In this document: positions 16,749 to 25,346 of the stretch, one piece after another
Layout of the letters: every line of letters begins with the position of its first letter
How positions within the stretch are numbered: position 1 is the stretch's first letter
Assembly: GCA_905192745.1 (NCBI GenBank)
Contig: CAJJLZ010000005.1
Location: forward strand, 33,044 to 97,043
Source of the DNA: an uncultured Oscillospiraceae bacterium
Lineage (GTDB): Bacteria; Bacillota; Clostridia; Oscillospirales; Acutalibacteraceae
DNA length: 64,000 nucleotides
Reading direction: 5' to 3'
Program-made: the position numbers and the translations under genes
Notes under the pieces: generated by a model
The model's input: only the letters and a program-made list of their open reading frames with translations
The model's database searches: none
Told to the model about the DNA's origin: nothing

Positions 16749-16824
16749 CAGCCGGGGAAAAACTTCCGCCCGGGAGGCAGAACTCCGGAAATATATGGAT
16801 ATTTGTTGCCGTTTTTTCTTTGTA

Positions 16825-16866
16825 AAAGCAATACGGGCCGGCCATTCTGCCGACCCGTATCGCTTT
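16825..16866. terminator. Terminator after the exporter operon
   Basis: AAAAGC and ATACGGG on the left pair with CCCGTAT and GCTTTT on the right, with one mismatch. It lies about 25 nt past the stop of the minus-strand lipoprotein gene. The A/T flanks suit termination in either direction. Confidence 0.8.
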
Positions 16867-16890
16867 TCTGGGAGGATGCATTGCCCGTGG

Positions 16891-19557
16891 TTACGTCTCG
16901 TCCTTTTTAAAGAGGTTCTTTATCCAGCCGATCAGACCGGCGGGGGCTTCTTTCGTGTCCGCCGCCGTTTCCTCCGCCTCCGGCTTGCGGATGGCGTCGG
17001 TTTTCATAATAAATTTCACATCGGTGTCCATTCCTTCCGCCGCGTCGGTGAAAAGACGGTAGTCGTCCGAAAGCTTCAGATAGGCTTCCGCCCGCGCCTT
17101 CAGAGTATCCGCCGATTCCAGCAGCGAAAGGTAGCTGCCCACCGTGTCCTCGGCCTGCAAACGGTCCAGTTTGCTTACGATGCCGGCGGCGAGAGCGGTA
17201 TTCTCCGGGTCGGTTGCCAGCGTCAGCGCGTCGGCAATCTGCCGGTTTGCTTCCAGATCGGCCTTCATCTTCAGCAGGGTGGCCAGTGTGGAGGGCGCGT
17301 CTTTCAGCCGTGCTTCCGACTGCGGATCCTCCAGCCCCGCGGCGAGCGCGTCCAACACCGGCTTCGCGTCGTTCAGGTCCTGCCGGAGGGTGGGGAGCAT
17401 TCTGGCAAAAGCCTGCATGGCGGGATCCTCCATCGTCCCCATCAGTTCTTCCAGCAGGGCGAGATTTTCCGCGTTATCGTCGAGGTCGGCTTTCATCGCC
17501 ACCAGCTTCCGGCTTGTCTGCTGCAGATAGGCCATGGTTTCCTTGTCCTCCAGCAGCGATTCCAGTCCGACGATCTGTTCCCGGTTCTGTTCCAGTCCGG
17601 CCACCAGCTCGTTCAGCCCGGGCATCAGGTTCTGAACAAAGTGCAGGGAGTTCTGCACCTGCTCGGTTCCCAGCGCGTCCAGCCGGCCGCCGAGCGCCTT
17701 CGCCTCCGTCAGGAGCGCTTTTACCTTCTGCGAAACGGCGGCGCTCTGCTGCCGTACGGTTTCCTCCGCCTGCGAAAGCTGTGTCAGGATCGCCGGCTGA
17801 ATCTGGCCGACAATGCCGCGCAGGGCGGGCAAATATGCCGCGGGGACGGCGTTCGGGGAGGACAGCAGGGAAATCAGCGCACGAATCTGCGCTTTTTCCT
17901 CTTCACCGGTGTCCGGCCGGGCCGCCGCCATATTCAAACAGACGGTGACGACCGTCCGTTGGTCGGCGGTCATTTCGCCGCTGTCCGGAATCAGCTCAGC
18001 CGGGGTGGAAGAGGTCAGCAGGTTCAACTGCGGCAAGGTAAGGGAGAGGGAGGAGGCCGCTTTTTCCATCGCCTTCTGTTTTACCAGCGTCCCCACCAGA
18101 AGGTCGATGTCTTCCTCGGTAAGGGATACGCCCTGCGCTTCCAGCTCCGCGGACAGCGCCTTCACCCCGCTCAGCAGGGTGAACGCATCGTCGCTGTATC
18201 CGAGCAGGGCCTGCATCGTCTGCATCGCCTGCGTATTGACCGAAACCTGATCCGCCAGTGCCGTACTGCCCTTCAGCAGGGCGGCGAGCTGGTCGGCTCC
18301 GCCGAGCATCCCGATCACGTCGGCCAGCCGGTCGGTGTCGATTTCGCGGAGTTCGTTAACGTCCGCCATCAGGCTCCGGATCTTCTCCCGGTCCAGCGTT
18401 TCCATCCGGTCAAGCAGGGCCAGAACGTCGGGATCGTTCAGCACTTCGCTGAGCTTCGCCTCCTTTACGTCGGCGCGGAGCCGCTCAAACAGGCCGATAT
18501 TGTCTTCGGTTACTATGTCGGGGAGAGAATCCAGCAGAGACGTGTCCATCTCGTAGAAAGCGGCGAGATCGCCGGTCAGGGTTTGCGCTCCGGCGGCCGT
18601 CTGCGGATCGGTAAACAGGTCGCGGAGCAGGTGGTCGGGATCGATCTTCTGCAGCCCGTCCTGCATATCCCGCAGGTCATACAGGTTCTGTTTCATGGAA
18701 TCCAGACTGAAGTCGTTTTTCAGTTCTTCCAGCTCGGGAATGTCGGTGGTCATCGCAAAAGCCATGTTCCCCAGCTCAAAATCGGCCGCGTCCGCCGTCA
18801 CGGTGAAGGATTCCGGGAAGGAAAGTTCATCCAGCCCGTCAATCCCCGCGCCGGAAAGATCGAGGCTCTTTTCCAGACCGGGAATGCAGACAAAAGCGGC
18901 GATCTGTTTGCTTCCGTCGCCAACGACCGTCCCGTTTTCCACCTGCACGTTCCGGAAGGTTTCCTCCGGCAGGATTATGCCGCCGGCCACCATGACCGGG
19001 GTATACATGGTCACGGTTTTTCCCTCCGCCGTCACGGCGTGGGCGTCGGTGTTGGTCACGGTAATTTCGATCGTGATCCGGCCGGATTTGCCGGCGAGAT
19101 CAGCCGGGGCGGTTTCCTTTCCATCCAGCAGATAGCGAACGCGGAGATCCACCGGCAGCTTTTTTTCGCTGACGCCTTTGTAATACAGGTCGGTGCCCGC
19201 CACGCTCCAGATGAGGGAGGAACCGTCCTGTACGGGGGCTTCGTTCCCCTTGATGTTCTGGATATCCGTCAGGTCGCTTTTATCCCGAACCGTGACCCCG
19301 GCGGTGTCGGTATGGAGCCAGTCGGTCACCAGCTTCATGGTCGGGTTGCCCTGCGCGTCCATAGTGACGTAGACGGTTTCGGATTTCCGCACCGAGCCGG
19401 CCGTGCCGCCCGCGGAAACGCTCTTTTCCGGCTCGTCGTCCGACGGCGTGCCGGCGGGGACGGTCTTGGCTCCGCCCGCGTTACAGGCGGTCAGGGTGAT
19501 CAGCGCCCCCGCCAGGAGAACGCAGAGCCCGCTTTTCGCATAGGTTATCCATTTCAT
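16891..19557 (-). CDS. Large coiled-coil lipoprotein linked to the MMPL exporter
   Basis: The 888-residue protein has a signal peptide ending in a lipobox (LTAC), so it is membrane-anchored outside the cell. The first 250 residues look like a beta-rich domain (VDLRVRYLLDGKE, SGRITIEITVTNTD). The central 500 residues are helical and Leu/Ala/Asp-rich with heptad character, as in YhgE/Pip-like or heptad-repeat proteins. The C-terminus is a short basic amphipathic tail. It is the last gene of a TetR-MMPL unit. By analogy it may be an accessory adaptor of the exporter, but no named family is recognised with certainty. Confidence 0.75.
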   Translation of the reverse strand: MKWITYAKSGLCVLLAGALITLTACNAGGAKTVPAGTPSDDEPEKSVSAGGTAGSVRKSETVYVTMDAQGNPTMKLVTDWLHTDTAGVTVRDKSDLTDIQNIKGNEAPVQDGSSLIWSVAGTDLYYKGVSEKKLPVDLRVRYLLDGKETAPADLAGKSGRITIEITVTNTDAHAVTAEGKTVTMYTPVMVAGGIILPEETFRNVQVENGTVVGDGSKQIAAFVCIPGLEKSLDLSGAGIDGLDELSFPESFTVTADAADFELGNMAFAMTTDIPELEELKNDFSLDSMKQNLYDLRDMQDGLQKIDPDHLLRDLFTDPQTAAGAQTLTGDLAAFYEMDTSLLDSLPDIVTEDNIGLFERLRADVKEAKLSEVLNDPDVLALLDRMETLDREKIRSLMADVNELREIDTDRLADVIGMLGGADQLAALLKGSTALADQVSVNTQAMQTMQALLGYSDDAFTLLSGVKALSAELEAQGVSLTEEDIDLLVGTLVKQKAMEKAASSLSLTLPQLNLLTSSTPAELIPDSGEMTADQRTVVTVCLNMAAARPDTGEEEKAQIRALISLLSSPNAVPAAYLPALRGIVGQIQPAILTQLSQAEETVRQQSAAVSQKVKALLTEAKALGGRLDALGTEQVQNSLHFVQNLMPGLNELVAGLEQNREQIVGLESLLEDKETMAYLQQTSRKLVAMKADLDDNAENLALLEELMGTMEDPAMQAFARMLPTLRQDLNDAKPVLDALAAGLEDPQSEARLKDAPSTLATLLKMKADLEANRQIADALTLATDPENTALAAGIVSKLDRLQAEDTVGSYLSLLESADTLKARAEAYLKLSDDYRLFTDAAEGMDTDVKFIMKTDAIRKPEAEETAADTKEAPAGLIGWIKNLFKKDET

Positions 19558-19595
19558 GAATAATAACGCCTCTTTCCGGTTACGATGTTACGCTC

Positions 19596-21740
19596 TTATT
19601 TCAGCAGGGGCTGGGGTTCGGGCGTTTCCGGATGGACGGAGGATTCGCCGCGGCCGGCGTCCTCCTTCTTGCCTTTCTTCCAGCCGATGGTGGTTTTACC
19701 GATCAGTTTTTCACTGGCCAGCAGCAGGGGGGTGAGGAACAGGATAATAACGATGGCGGAAATGATCGCGCCCCGGGCCAGCATGGCGCAGATACTCTTG
19801 ATGATTTCAATGTTGGAGATCAGGTACACCCCGAAGGTGGCGCAGAAAAAGACCAGCGCGCTGGTGACGATCGACCGGTCGGAGGCGTTCGCCGCGATTT
19901 TCATGGCGGTAAACCGATCCTTGCCGGACCGCAGTTCCTCCCGGAAACGGGTGGTGAGAAGGATGGCGTAGTCCACTGTCGCGCCAAGCTGGACGCAGCC
20001 GATCACGGTGGGAGAAATGAAGGGGATCACCGTGCCGGTCAGCCACGGGATGCCGAGGTTGATGAAAATGGCCAGTTCAATGGAGGAAACCACGATGATC
20101 GGGATGCTGATTGATCGAAAGCAGATCATGACGATCAGGAAGATCGCCGCAATGGAGATAATGTTGGTCACCAGAAAATCGGTGTTCGCAATATCGATCA
20201 GATCCTTGGTCAAGGGGCCTTCGCCGGTAATCATCCCATTTGGGTCGTAGGCCTTGACAATGGCGTTCAACTCGTCGATTTGGGCGTTTTCATCGTCCAT
20301 CGCCGCTTTGTAACGGGAGTTGACCATCATCATCTGATAGCCGTCCTTCTTGCAGATCTCCCGGATATCCTCCGGAATGAACTCCTCCGGGATGGCGGAG
20401 CCGACGAATTTGTTATAGCTCAGAACATTTTCGATTCCTTCCACCTTTTCTATCTCGGCGGTCATGGCGGAAAGGTCGCTCGCCGGCAGGCTGTCGTCCA
20501 CCAGAATAAAGTGGGTGGAGGCCATGTTGAAGTCATCCTTCAGTTTGTTGGTCGCCACGATGGAAGGAAGATCCTGCGGCAGGGACTGGTCGAGGTTGTA
20601 ATACATCGCCGTGTGGCTCTGCGCGTAATAGGCGGGAATCAGCAGCAGAAGAAAAATCACCACATAGACGGCCCGGCGCTTGACAAGATGGTTGTTCAGC
20701 CGGTCGAAACGGGGAACCAGACTGCGGTGACGGAAGCGATGGACAGCCTTGTCGAACGTCAGAATCAGCGCCGGCAGGATGATAACCACGCTGAGCACGC
20801 CGAGCACCACACCCTTGGCCATGACAATGCCGATATCCCGTCCGAGAGTCAGCCGCATAAAGCACAGGGCGATAAAGCCGAAAATCGTGGTCAGCGAGCT
20901 GCCGGAAAGGGAAACAAAGGTGCGTTCGATCGCGCGGGCCATGGCGTCCCGGCTGTCGCTGAATTTTTCCCGTTCCTCCTCGTACCGGTCGATCAGAAAG
21001 ATGGAGTAGTCCATCGTCACGCCAAGCTGGAGGACAGCGGCAATGCATTGCGTAACATAGGAAATCTGGCCGAGAAAAATATTCGTGCCGAAGTTGTAAA
21101 CAATGGCGAAGCCGATATCCAGCAGAAACAACAGCGGCAGAACCCAGGATTCGATCGACAGGCTCATGGCCGCCAGACTGAGAAGAACGGCCAGCCCAAC
21201 GTAGATGGGAAGCTCCTGATCCGCAAGATCCTTGGTGTCCTTAACGATTACCGACAGGCCGCTCAAAAAGCACTGCCCGTTCATCAGTCCCCGTATCTTG
21301 CCGATGGCGCTCATGGTTTCCTGAGAGGAGCCGGGATGGTCGTACTGGATCAGAATCATGGTGGAGGTTCCGTTCTGGCTGTAAAACACGTCCCGAATCT
21401 CGTCCGGCAGAATCTCCGCCGGCACGGTGATGTCGGTCAGATCGCTGATCCAGACGGCGTCGCTCACGCCGTCCACCTGCCGTATTTTTTCCTGCAGGGG
21501 AGCAATATCCTTTGCCGGCATGTTTTCAATAATCAACATGGAACTGGCCGCATTATGGAAGGTGCCGTCCAGAATATCCTGTCCCTTGGTGGTGTCCAGA
21601 TCCTGCGGCAGATAGGACAGAATGTCGTAATTCACATAGGTGTTGACGGCGCCGATCACACTGGGAATCAGCAGCAGCACGGCGATTATCAGTACGGCTC
21701 TGGTGTGGCGGGTAAGCCACCGTGCAAATTTTTTAATCAT
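19596..21740 (-). CDS. MMPL/RND-family exporter
   Basis: A 714-residue RND-superfamily transporter of the MMPL type, with two repeats of one plus five helices separated by two large extracellular loops. The hallmarks include QLGVTMDYSIFLIDRYEEER in the first half and QLGATVDYAILLTTRFREEL in the second, at equivalent positions. The ATG at 21740 follows AGAGG and matches the usual first helix; a longer frame to 21818 lacks support. The cargo is unknown (drugs, lipids or glycolipids in the family). It lies between its TetR regulator and the coiled-coil lipoprotein. Confidence 0.9.
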   Translation of the reverse strand: MIKKFARWLTRHTRAVLIIAVLLLIPSVIGAVNTYVNYDILSYLPQDLDTTKGQDILDGTFHNAASSMLIIENMPAKDIAPLQEKIRQVDGVSDAVWISDLTDITVPAEILPDEIRDVFYSQNGTSTMILIQYDHPGSSQETMSAIGKIRGLMNGQCFLSGLSVIVKDTKDLADQELPIYVGLAVLLSLAAMSLSIESWVLPLLFLLDIGFAIVYNFGTNIFLGQISYVTQCIAAVLQLGVTMDYSIFLIDRYEEEREKFSDSRDAMARAIERTFVSLSGSSLTTIFGFIALCFMRLTLGRDIGIVMAKGVVLGVLSVVIILPALILTFDKAVHRFRHRSLVPRFDRLNNHLVKRRAVYVVIFLLLLIPAYYAQSHTAMYYNLDQSLPQDLPSIVATNKLKDDFNMASTHFILVDDSLPASDLSAMTAEIEKVEGIENVLSYNKFVGSAIPEEFIPEDIREICKKDGYQMMMVNSRYKAAMDDENAQIDELNAIVKAYDPNGMITGEGPLTKDLIDIANTDFLVTNIISIAAIFLIVMICFRSISIPIIVVSSIELAIFINLGIPWLTGTVIPFISPTVIGCVQLGATVDYAILLTTRFREELRSGKDRFTAMKIAANASDRSIVTSALVFFCATFGVYLISNIEIIKSICAMLARGAIISAIVIILFLTPLLLASEKLIGKTTIGWKKGKKEDAGRGESSVHPETPEPQPLLK

Positions 21741-21831
21741 ACCTGGCCTCTTTTCTCCGCAGGTTGATGGAGGAGAAACCGCCGGTTCGGTCCGCTGCGG
21801 AGGCCGGCCGGCGGGCAAAAAACATCGCCGC

Positions 21832-22425
21832 TCAACACAGCAGCTTGCCGATCAGCAGATACAGGGTGGGTTTGATTTCGTCCAGCCGGTAAGGGCTTTC
21901 GTCCAGAATCGCATCGCAGCAGACCGAACCGGCCATTTCCACCAGAATATACAGCGTCTGGAGCGCCTGCTCCTGCGATTCCCCCCGGCTCATGAAATTC
22001 TCGGTGAACCGGGCGATGGCGGTCTGGAGGTTTTCATCCGCTGCGATAAGATTGCTGCGGAAAAGCCCCTTGGACAAATCCTTCCGGATCAGCAGCAGCG
22101 CGTCCTTATGGGTGGTGAAATAGGCGAGAAGATCGTCGATGAAGCAGAACACCGCTTCCTTTAAATCGATTTTCTTCTGCGCTTTGCGTTCCTCCACCGT
22201 GGAAAGGGCGTGCTTGATTACGTCGGCGCTGCGGTACAGGATGAGCTGATCCAGCAGGTCGTATTTGTCTTTAAAGTACAGGTAAAACGTACCCTTGGCC
22301 ACGCCGGCCCGTTTAACGATGTCGTCGATTACCGTGGCGTGGATTCCTTTGCTGACAAACAGCTCGCCGGCGGCCTCCAGCAGGGCCGTGCGTTTCGCGT
22401 CCTTCTTTTTTTCAATCGTTGGCAT
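21832..22425 (-). CDS. TetR/AcrR-family regulator of the exporter operon
   Basis: The N-terminal TetR DNA-binding domain is clear: RTALLEAAGELFVSKGIHAT, VIDDIVKRAGVAKGTFYLYF, KDKYDLLDQLI. The 140-residue C-terminal part is the ligand-binding domain. The gene is first in the unit, 91 nt ahead of the exporter start. Two palindromes, one overlapping the -35 and one just after the start point, indicate that it represses its own operon. The ATG at 22425 follows GGAAGGG. Confidence 0.9.
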   Translation of the reverse strand: MPTIEKKKDAKRTALLEAAGELFVSKGIHATVIDDIVKRAGVAKGTFYLYFKDKYDLLDQLILYRSADVIKHALSTVEERKAQKKIDLKEAVFCFIDDLLAYFTTHKDALLLIRKDLSKGLFRSNLIAADENLQTAIARFTENFMSRGESQEQALQTLYILVEMAGSVCCDAILDESPYRLDEIKPTLYLLIGKLLC

Positions 22426-22509
22426 AGGTTGGATCCCTTCCTTCGCATGTTGTCGGGTTTCCGGTTTTCCCTCGGTTCCGTTTGTTCGGAATAAAGGAAA
22501 AGCGCAAAT

Positions 22510-22526
22510 AATGACTGTTAGTCATT
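22510..22526. promoter_or_regulatory. TetR-type operator 1
   Basis: AATGACTGTTAGTCATT is a perfect 17-bp odd palindrome (TGACT-GTT-AGTCA core). It is placed just downstream of the operon promoter and 85 nt before the TetR start. Confidence 0.7.
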
Positions 22527-22539
22527 TGCTACAGGCTAC

Positions 22540-22568
22540 ACTTTACACCAGAAATGACCATTGGTCAA
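22540..22568 (-). promoter_or_regulatory. Promoter of the TetR-MMPL operon
   Basis: Minus-strand -35 TTGACC (22563-22568) and -10 TAAAGT (22540-22545), 17 bp apart. The -35 is embedded in operator 2. Confidence 0.65.
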
Positions 22569-22569
22569 C
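22553..22569. promoter_or_regulatory. TetR-type operator 2
   Basis: The core TGACC-ATT-GGTCA (22555-22567) is a perfect palindrome with the same 5-3-5 layout as operator 1, 43 bp away centre to centre. It covers the -35 element. Confidence 0.7.
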
Positions 22570-22838
22570 ACCTGCACTGCAATATTCATAATTTCTTCAT
22601 CTTTTATGCTTTTCCCGGGAGGTCTTTCCGCCCTCCAGAGAAAAGGACCCCGACGGGGAAAACGACTCTCCGACAGGGTGGGGGAACAGGGGAGTGCGCG
22701 GAAAGACCGCGCGATGAATATACAAAGGAGAAGGGGCCCGAAAGTTTCAGAAACTCACGGAAGGTTTCCCCAAAGAACGGCGCTTTTTAGGGAATTCCTG
22801 AAAGTCGCGTCCGGATGAAAAAAAGTTAAATCAACCCC

Positions 22839-22867
22839 TTGACAAAAGCCTGCCGGATCGTTATAAT
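22839..22867 (+). promoter_or_regulatory. Consensus promoter of tRNA-Leu
   Basis: Exact TTGACA (22839-22844) and TATAAT (22862-22867) with a 17-bp spacer, 59 nt before the mature tRNA. The preceding 22571-22838 stretch shows a few small hairpins but no gene. Confidence 0.9.
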
Positions 22868-22926
22868 AACATTCGTCGCTGACGGATGTCGCTGAAAGGC
22901 GTTCCCAAAGCGGCAAAATAAAATAG

Positions 22927-23013
22927 GCGGATATGGCGGAACTGGCAGACGCGTTAGATTCAGGTTCTAATGAGCGCAAGCTCATGGAGGTTCAAGTCCT
23001 CTTATCCGCACCA
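22927..23013 (+). tRNA. tRNA-Leu (anticodon CAG)
   Basis: The acceptor stem GCGGATA pairs with TATCCGC. The anticodon arm TTAGA-TTCAGGT-TCTAA exposes CAG. A long variable arm (TGAGCGCAAGCTCA) marks a class II tRNA, followed by the T-arm GGAGGTTCAAGTCCTC, discriminator A and an encoded CCA. Length is 87 nt. Confidence 0.96.
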
Positions 23014-23016
23014 CGT

Positions 23017-23050
23017 CGGAGTAAGCTTTGTATCGCTTGCTCCGATTTTT
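23017..23050 (+). terminator. Terminator of tRNA-Leu
   Basis: CGGAG-T-AAGC pairs with GCTT-G-CTCCG, then ATTTTT, starting 4 nt after the tRNA. Confidence 0.8.
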
Positions 23051-23144
23051 CTTTGAAAAAACAGAGCGCACTCGCCTGCTGCTCCTCCTTCCCGCAAAAA
23101 GCCTCGCTTGCTGCGGCTGATGCCGGTACGGCATAGACAAGTCT

Positions 23145-23189
23145 AAAAAGGCTGAGCATCTTGCCAACGGTAAGATGCTCAGCCTTTTT
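23145..23189. terminator. Strong bidirectional terminator
   Basis: An 18-bp perfect stem (arms 23145-23162 and 23172-23189) begins with AAAAA and ends with TTTTT, so it can work for both strands. It lies between tRNA-Leu (+) and the ATPase gene (-). Confidence 0.9.
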
Positions 23190-23223
23190 GTCTTTTGTCA
23201 TTGAAAATGCAAGAGAAAACCAC

Positions 23224-24053
23224 TTAAATCCGCGAGAAAAATTCACGGTATATTCGGATAAGCTCCAGTTCCGTCCACGGCTTTACCTTTACCGGGTTTT
23301 CATCCAGATCATATATTTTCGCGTCCCGCGCCGCCAGCAAAAACGGCGAATGGGTTGATATAATAAACTGGCATTCAAAAAGCGGGCGGAGTCTTCTATA
23401 AATTCCTTCAGTTCTATTTGTCTCTGCGGTGAAAGGCTGTTTTCCGGCTCATCCAATATATACAGCCCGCCGTCGCCGATTTTTTCAATAAAATATTTGT
23501 AGGCGTTTTCTCCGTTTGAGAGTTCTCTCACCGTATCGATCAATTCGCTTTTCACAAATTGCCGCTGTGTTTTGCTCCGCGCTTTTACTACTCTTTTTAA
23601 TTCATCGTAATCGGCGATGGATTTCACTTGAAAGTGGGCGTACTTCGCGTCCAGATATTCCTTGCATGTGATCTTCCTTTTCCGGTCAATCCCCTCGTTT
23701 AAAGCGCGTATCTCCAGCATGTAATCAAAAACGTCGTCGCTTGTGATAATCCGGCTGTTTTCAGGGATACTTTTTCGCGTGTCGGCATCGCACAATTTCA
23801 CATAGTCGGGATAACCACTGGTTTTGTTATACATGGAATCCCGATGAATCTTCATTTTTTCCGCAATGATGTTTAAGGCCGTTGATTTCCCCGAACCGTT
23901 GCTCCCGTATAAAATAGTGATCGGTTCAAAGTCAATCCGCCTGAGATTGTGTGCCGACAGGACGCGGAAGGGATACGATGCGTCTCCGGTTGTATAGGCA
24001 TATTTAAGTTCCATATCCTCGCTGGGGAATGTGAAACCGGTTAAGTAAATCAT
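23224..24053 (-). pseudogene. AAA/ABC-type ATPase with a frameshift near the C-terminus
   Basis: An ABC/SMC-like ATPase of the kind often annotated as AAA family ATPase. Walker A is YGSNGSGKST, the signature-like segment is RELSNGENAYKYF and Walker B is GLYILDEPENSLSP. After DSARF the frame in use runs into unrelated sequence and stops at 23289. Shifting by one base at the T5 run (A5 on the plus strand, 23377-23381) restores the expected FIISTHSPFLLAAR switch-His segment and continues to a TAA at 23224. So one T is missing from the run. This is either a real mutation, a sequencing error or slippage. Start ATG 24053 follows GAGGAG. Confidence 0.75.
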
Positions 24054-24178
24054 GACGCTGTACTCCTCAAACGCAGAAACTTTGATCGGTGTCTATAGTA
24101 TAGCATATTTTCAATGGGGAGTATGGAAATTTACGCTTCGGATTCGACGTTACCGGACATTCTTTTTTCTGCTAAATA

Positions 24179-24207
24179 TTGAAACAGCGGCGTCTTTCGG
24201 GTACAAT
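24179..24207 (+). promoter_or_regulatory. Promoter of the bile salt hydrolase gene
   Basis: -35 TTGAAA (24179-24184) and -10 TACAAT (24202-24207), 17 bp apart, about 52 nt before the start. Confidence 0.65.
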
Positions 24208-24258
24208 TTGGTTAGAATACAGGGGGAATCAATCGATAAATCGGATGGAGGCAGGCGT

Positions 24259-25242
24259 ATGTGTACGGCAGCGTGCTACAAAACCAAGGCGTTTTATTTC
24301 GGCAGAACGCTGGACTATGATTTTTCCTATGGCGATGAGGTGACCATAACCCCGCGGAATTATCCGTTTTCCTTCCGCGGCGCGGACGGCGCGGGGCGCA
24401 TGGATCACCATTACGCCATCATCGGTATGGCTCATGTGGCGGAGGAATACCCGCTCTATTATGATGCGATCAATGAAAAAGGGCTGGGAATGGCCGGCCT
24501 GAATTTCGTGGGAAATGCGGATTACGGGGAGGACGCGCAGGGGAAGGACAATATCGCGCCGTTTGAATTTATACCGTGGATTCTGGGCCAGTGCGCCACG
24601 GTGCGGGAAGCGAAAGCGCTGCTGGAAAGGATACGTCTCGTTGACAGAACCTTTAATGAGAAACTGCCGGTAGCCCAGCTCCATTGGCTGATTGCCGACC
24701 GGGAAGAAGCGATTACCGTGGAATCGGTGAGGGAGGGCCTTCGCGTCTATCCGAATCCGGTTGGTGTTTTAACGAACAATCCTCCGTTCGACGAGCAGAT
24801 GTTCCAGCTCAATAATTATATGCATTTATCTCCTCGATCTCCCGAAAATCATTTTTCCGATCAACTGTCCCTCCACGAGTACAGCCGCGGCATGGGCGCG
24901 CTGGGACTGCCGGGCGACCTGTCCTCCCAATCCCGTTTTGTTCGGGTCGCTTTCACGAAAATGAACGCGGTTTCCGGTGATTCGGAATCCGAAAGCGTCA
25001 GCCAGTTTTTTCACATTCTGGGCTCTGTCGATCAGCAGAGGGGCTGCTGCGATGTCGGCGGCGGAAAATTTGAAATTACGATTTACACTTCCTGCTGCAA
25101 TACCGACAAAGGAATCTATTACTACACGACTTATGATAATCACCAGATCACGGCGGTGGATATGCACAGGGAGGAACTGGACGGCATTCGTCTGGTTCGG
25201 TATCCGCTGATTCAGGGTGAACACATACGGTGGCAGAATTAA
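24259..25242 (+). CDS. bsh: Choloylglycine (bile salt) hydrolase
   Basis: An Ntn-type linear amide hydrolase of 327 aa that cleaves the glycine or taurine amide of conjugated bile acids. The initiator Met is followed directly by the catalytic Cys (MCTA). Other active-site positions are visible: Arg in FGRTLDYD with the following Asp, Asn in GMAGLNF, Asn in VLTNNPPFD and Arg in SRFVRVAF. Overall similarity to clostridial BSH is high, including the YTSC...KGIYYYTTYDNHQI tail. Penicillin V acylase shares the fold, but the BSH-like segments favour bile salts. The ATG at 24259 is 7 nt after GGAGG. Cytoplasmic; no signal peptide. Confidence 0.88.
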   Translation: MCTAACYKTKAFYFGRTLDYDFSYGDEVTITPRNYPFSFRGADGAGRMDHHYAIIGMAHVAEEYPLYYDAINEKGLGMAGLNFVGNADYGEDAQGKDNIAPFEFIPWILGQCATVREAKALLERIRLVDRTFNEKLPVAQLHWLIADREEAITVESVREGLRVYPNPVGVLTNNPPFDEQMFQLNNYMHLSPRSPENHFSDQLSLHEYSRGMGALGLPGDLSSQSRFVRVAFTKMNAVSGDSESESVSQFFHILGSVDQQRGCCDVGGGKFEITIYTSCCNTDKGIYYYTTYDNHQITAVDMHREELDGIRLVRYPLIQGEHIRWQN

Positions 25243-25346
25243 GAGGATGGCCGCGCCTATCCCCACAGGGGATTTTGTGCACGGTGTTCACGGAACGGAT
25301 ACGTTCCTAAACATATGGAAAACCTGCCGGGGAAGGGAAGAAGAGC

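Noticed and set aside
16639..16881. 80-codon minus-strand frame between the XRE gene and the lipoprotein gene
   Set aside because: It overlaps the XRE promoter and the terminator and has no family signal.
16672..19563. 963-codon plus-strand frame
   Set aside because: Antisense shadow of the coiled-coil lipoprotein gene, which has a signal peptide, ribosome binding site, promoter context and terminator.
22982..23246. Short minus-strand frames over tRNA-Leu
   Set aside because: Translated tRNA and terminator sequence, a common artefact (VRIRGLEPP-type).
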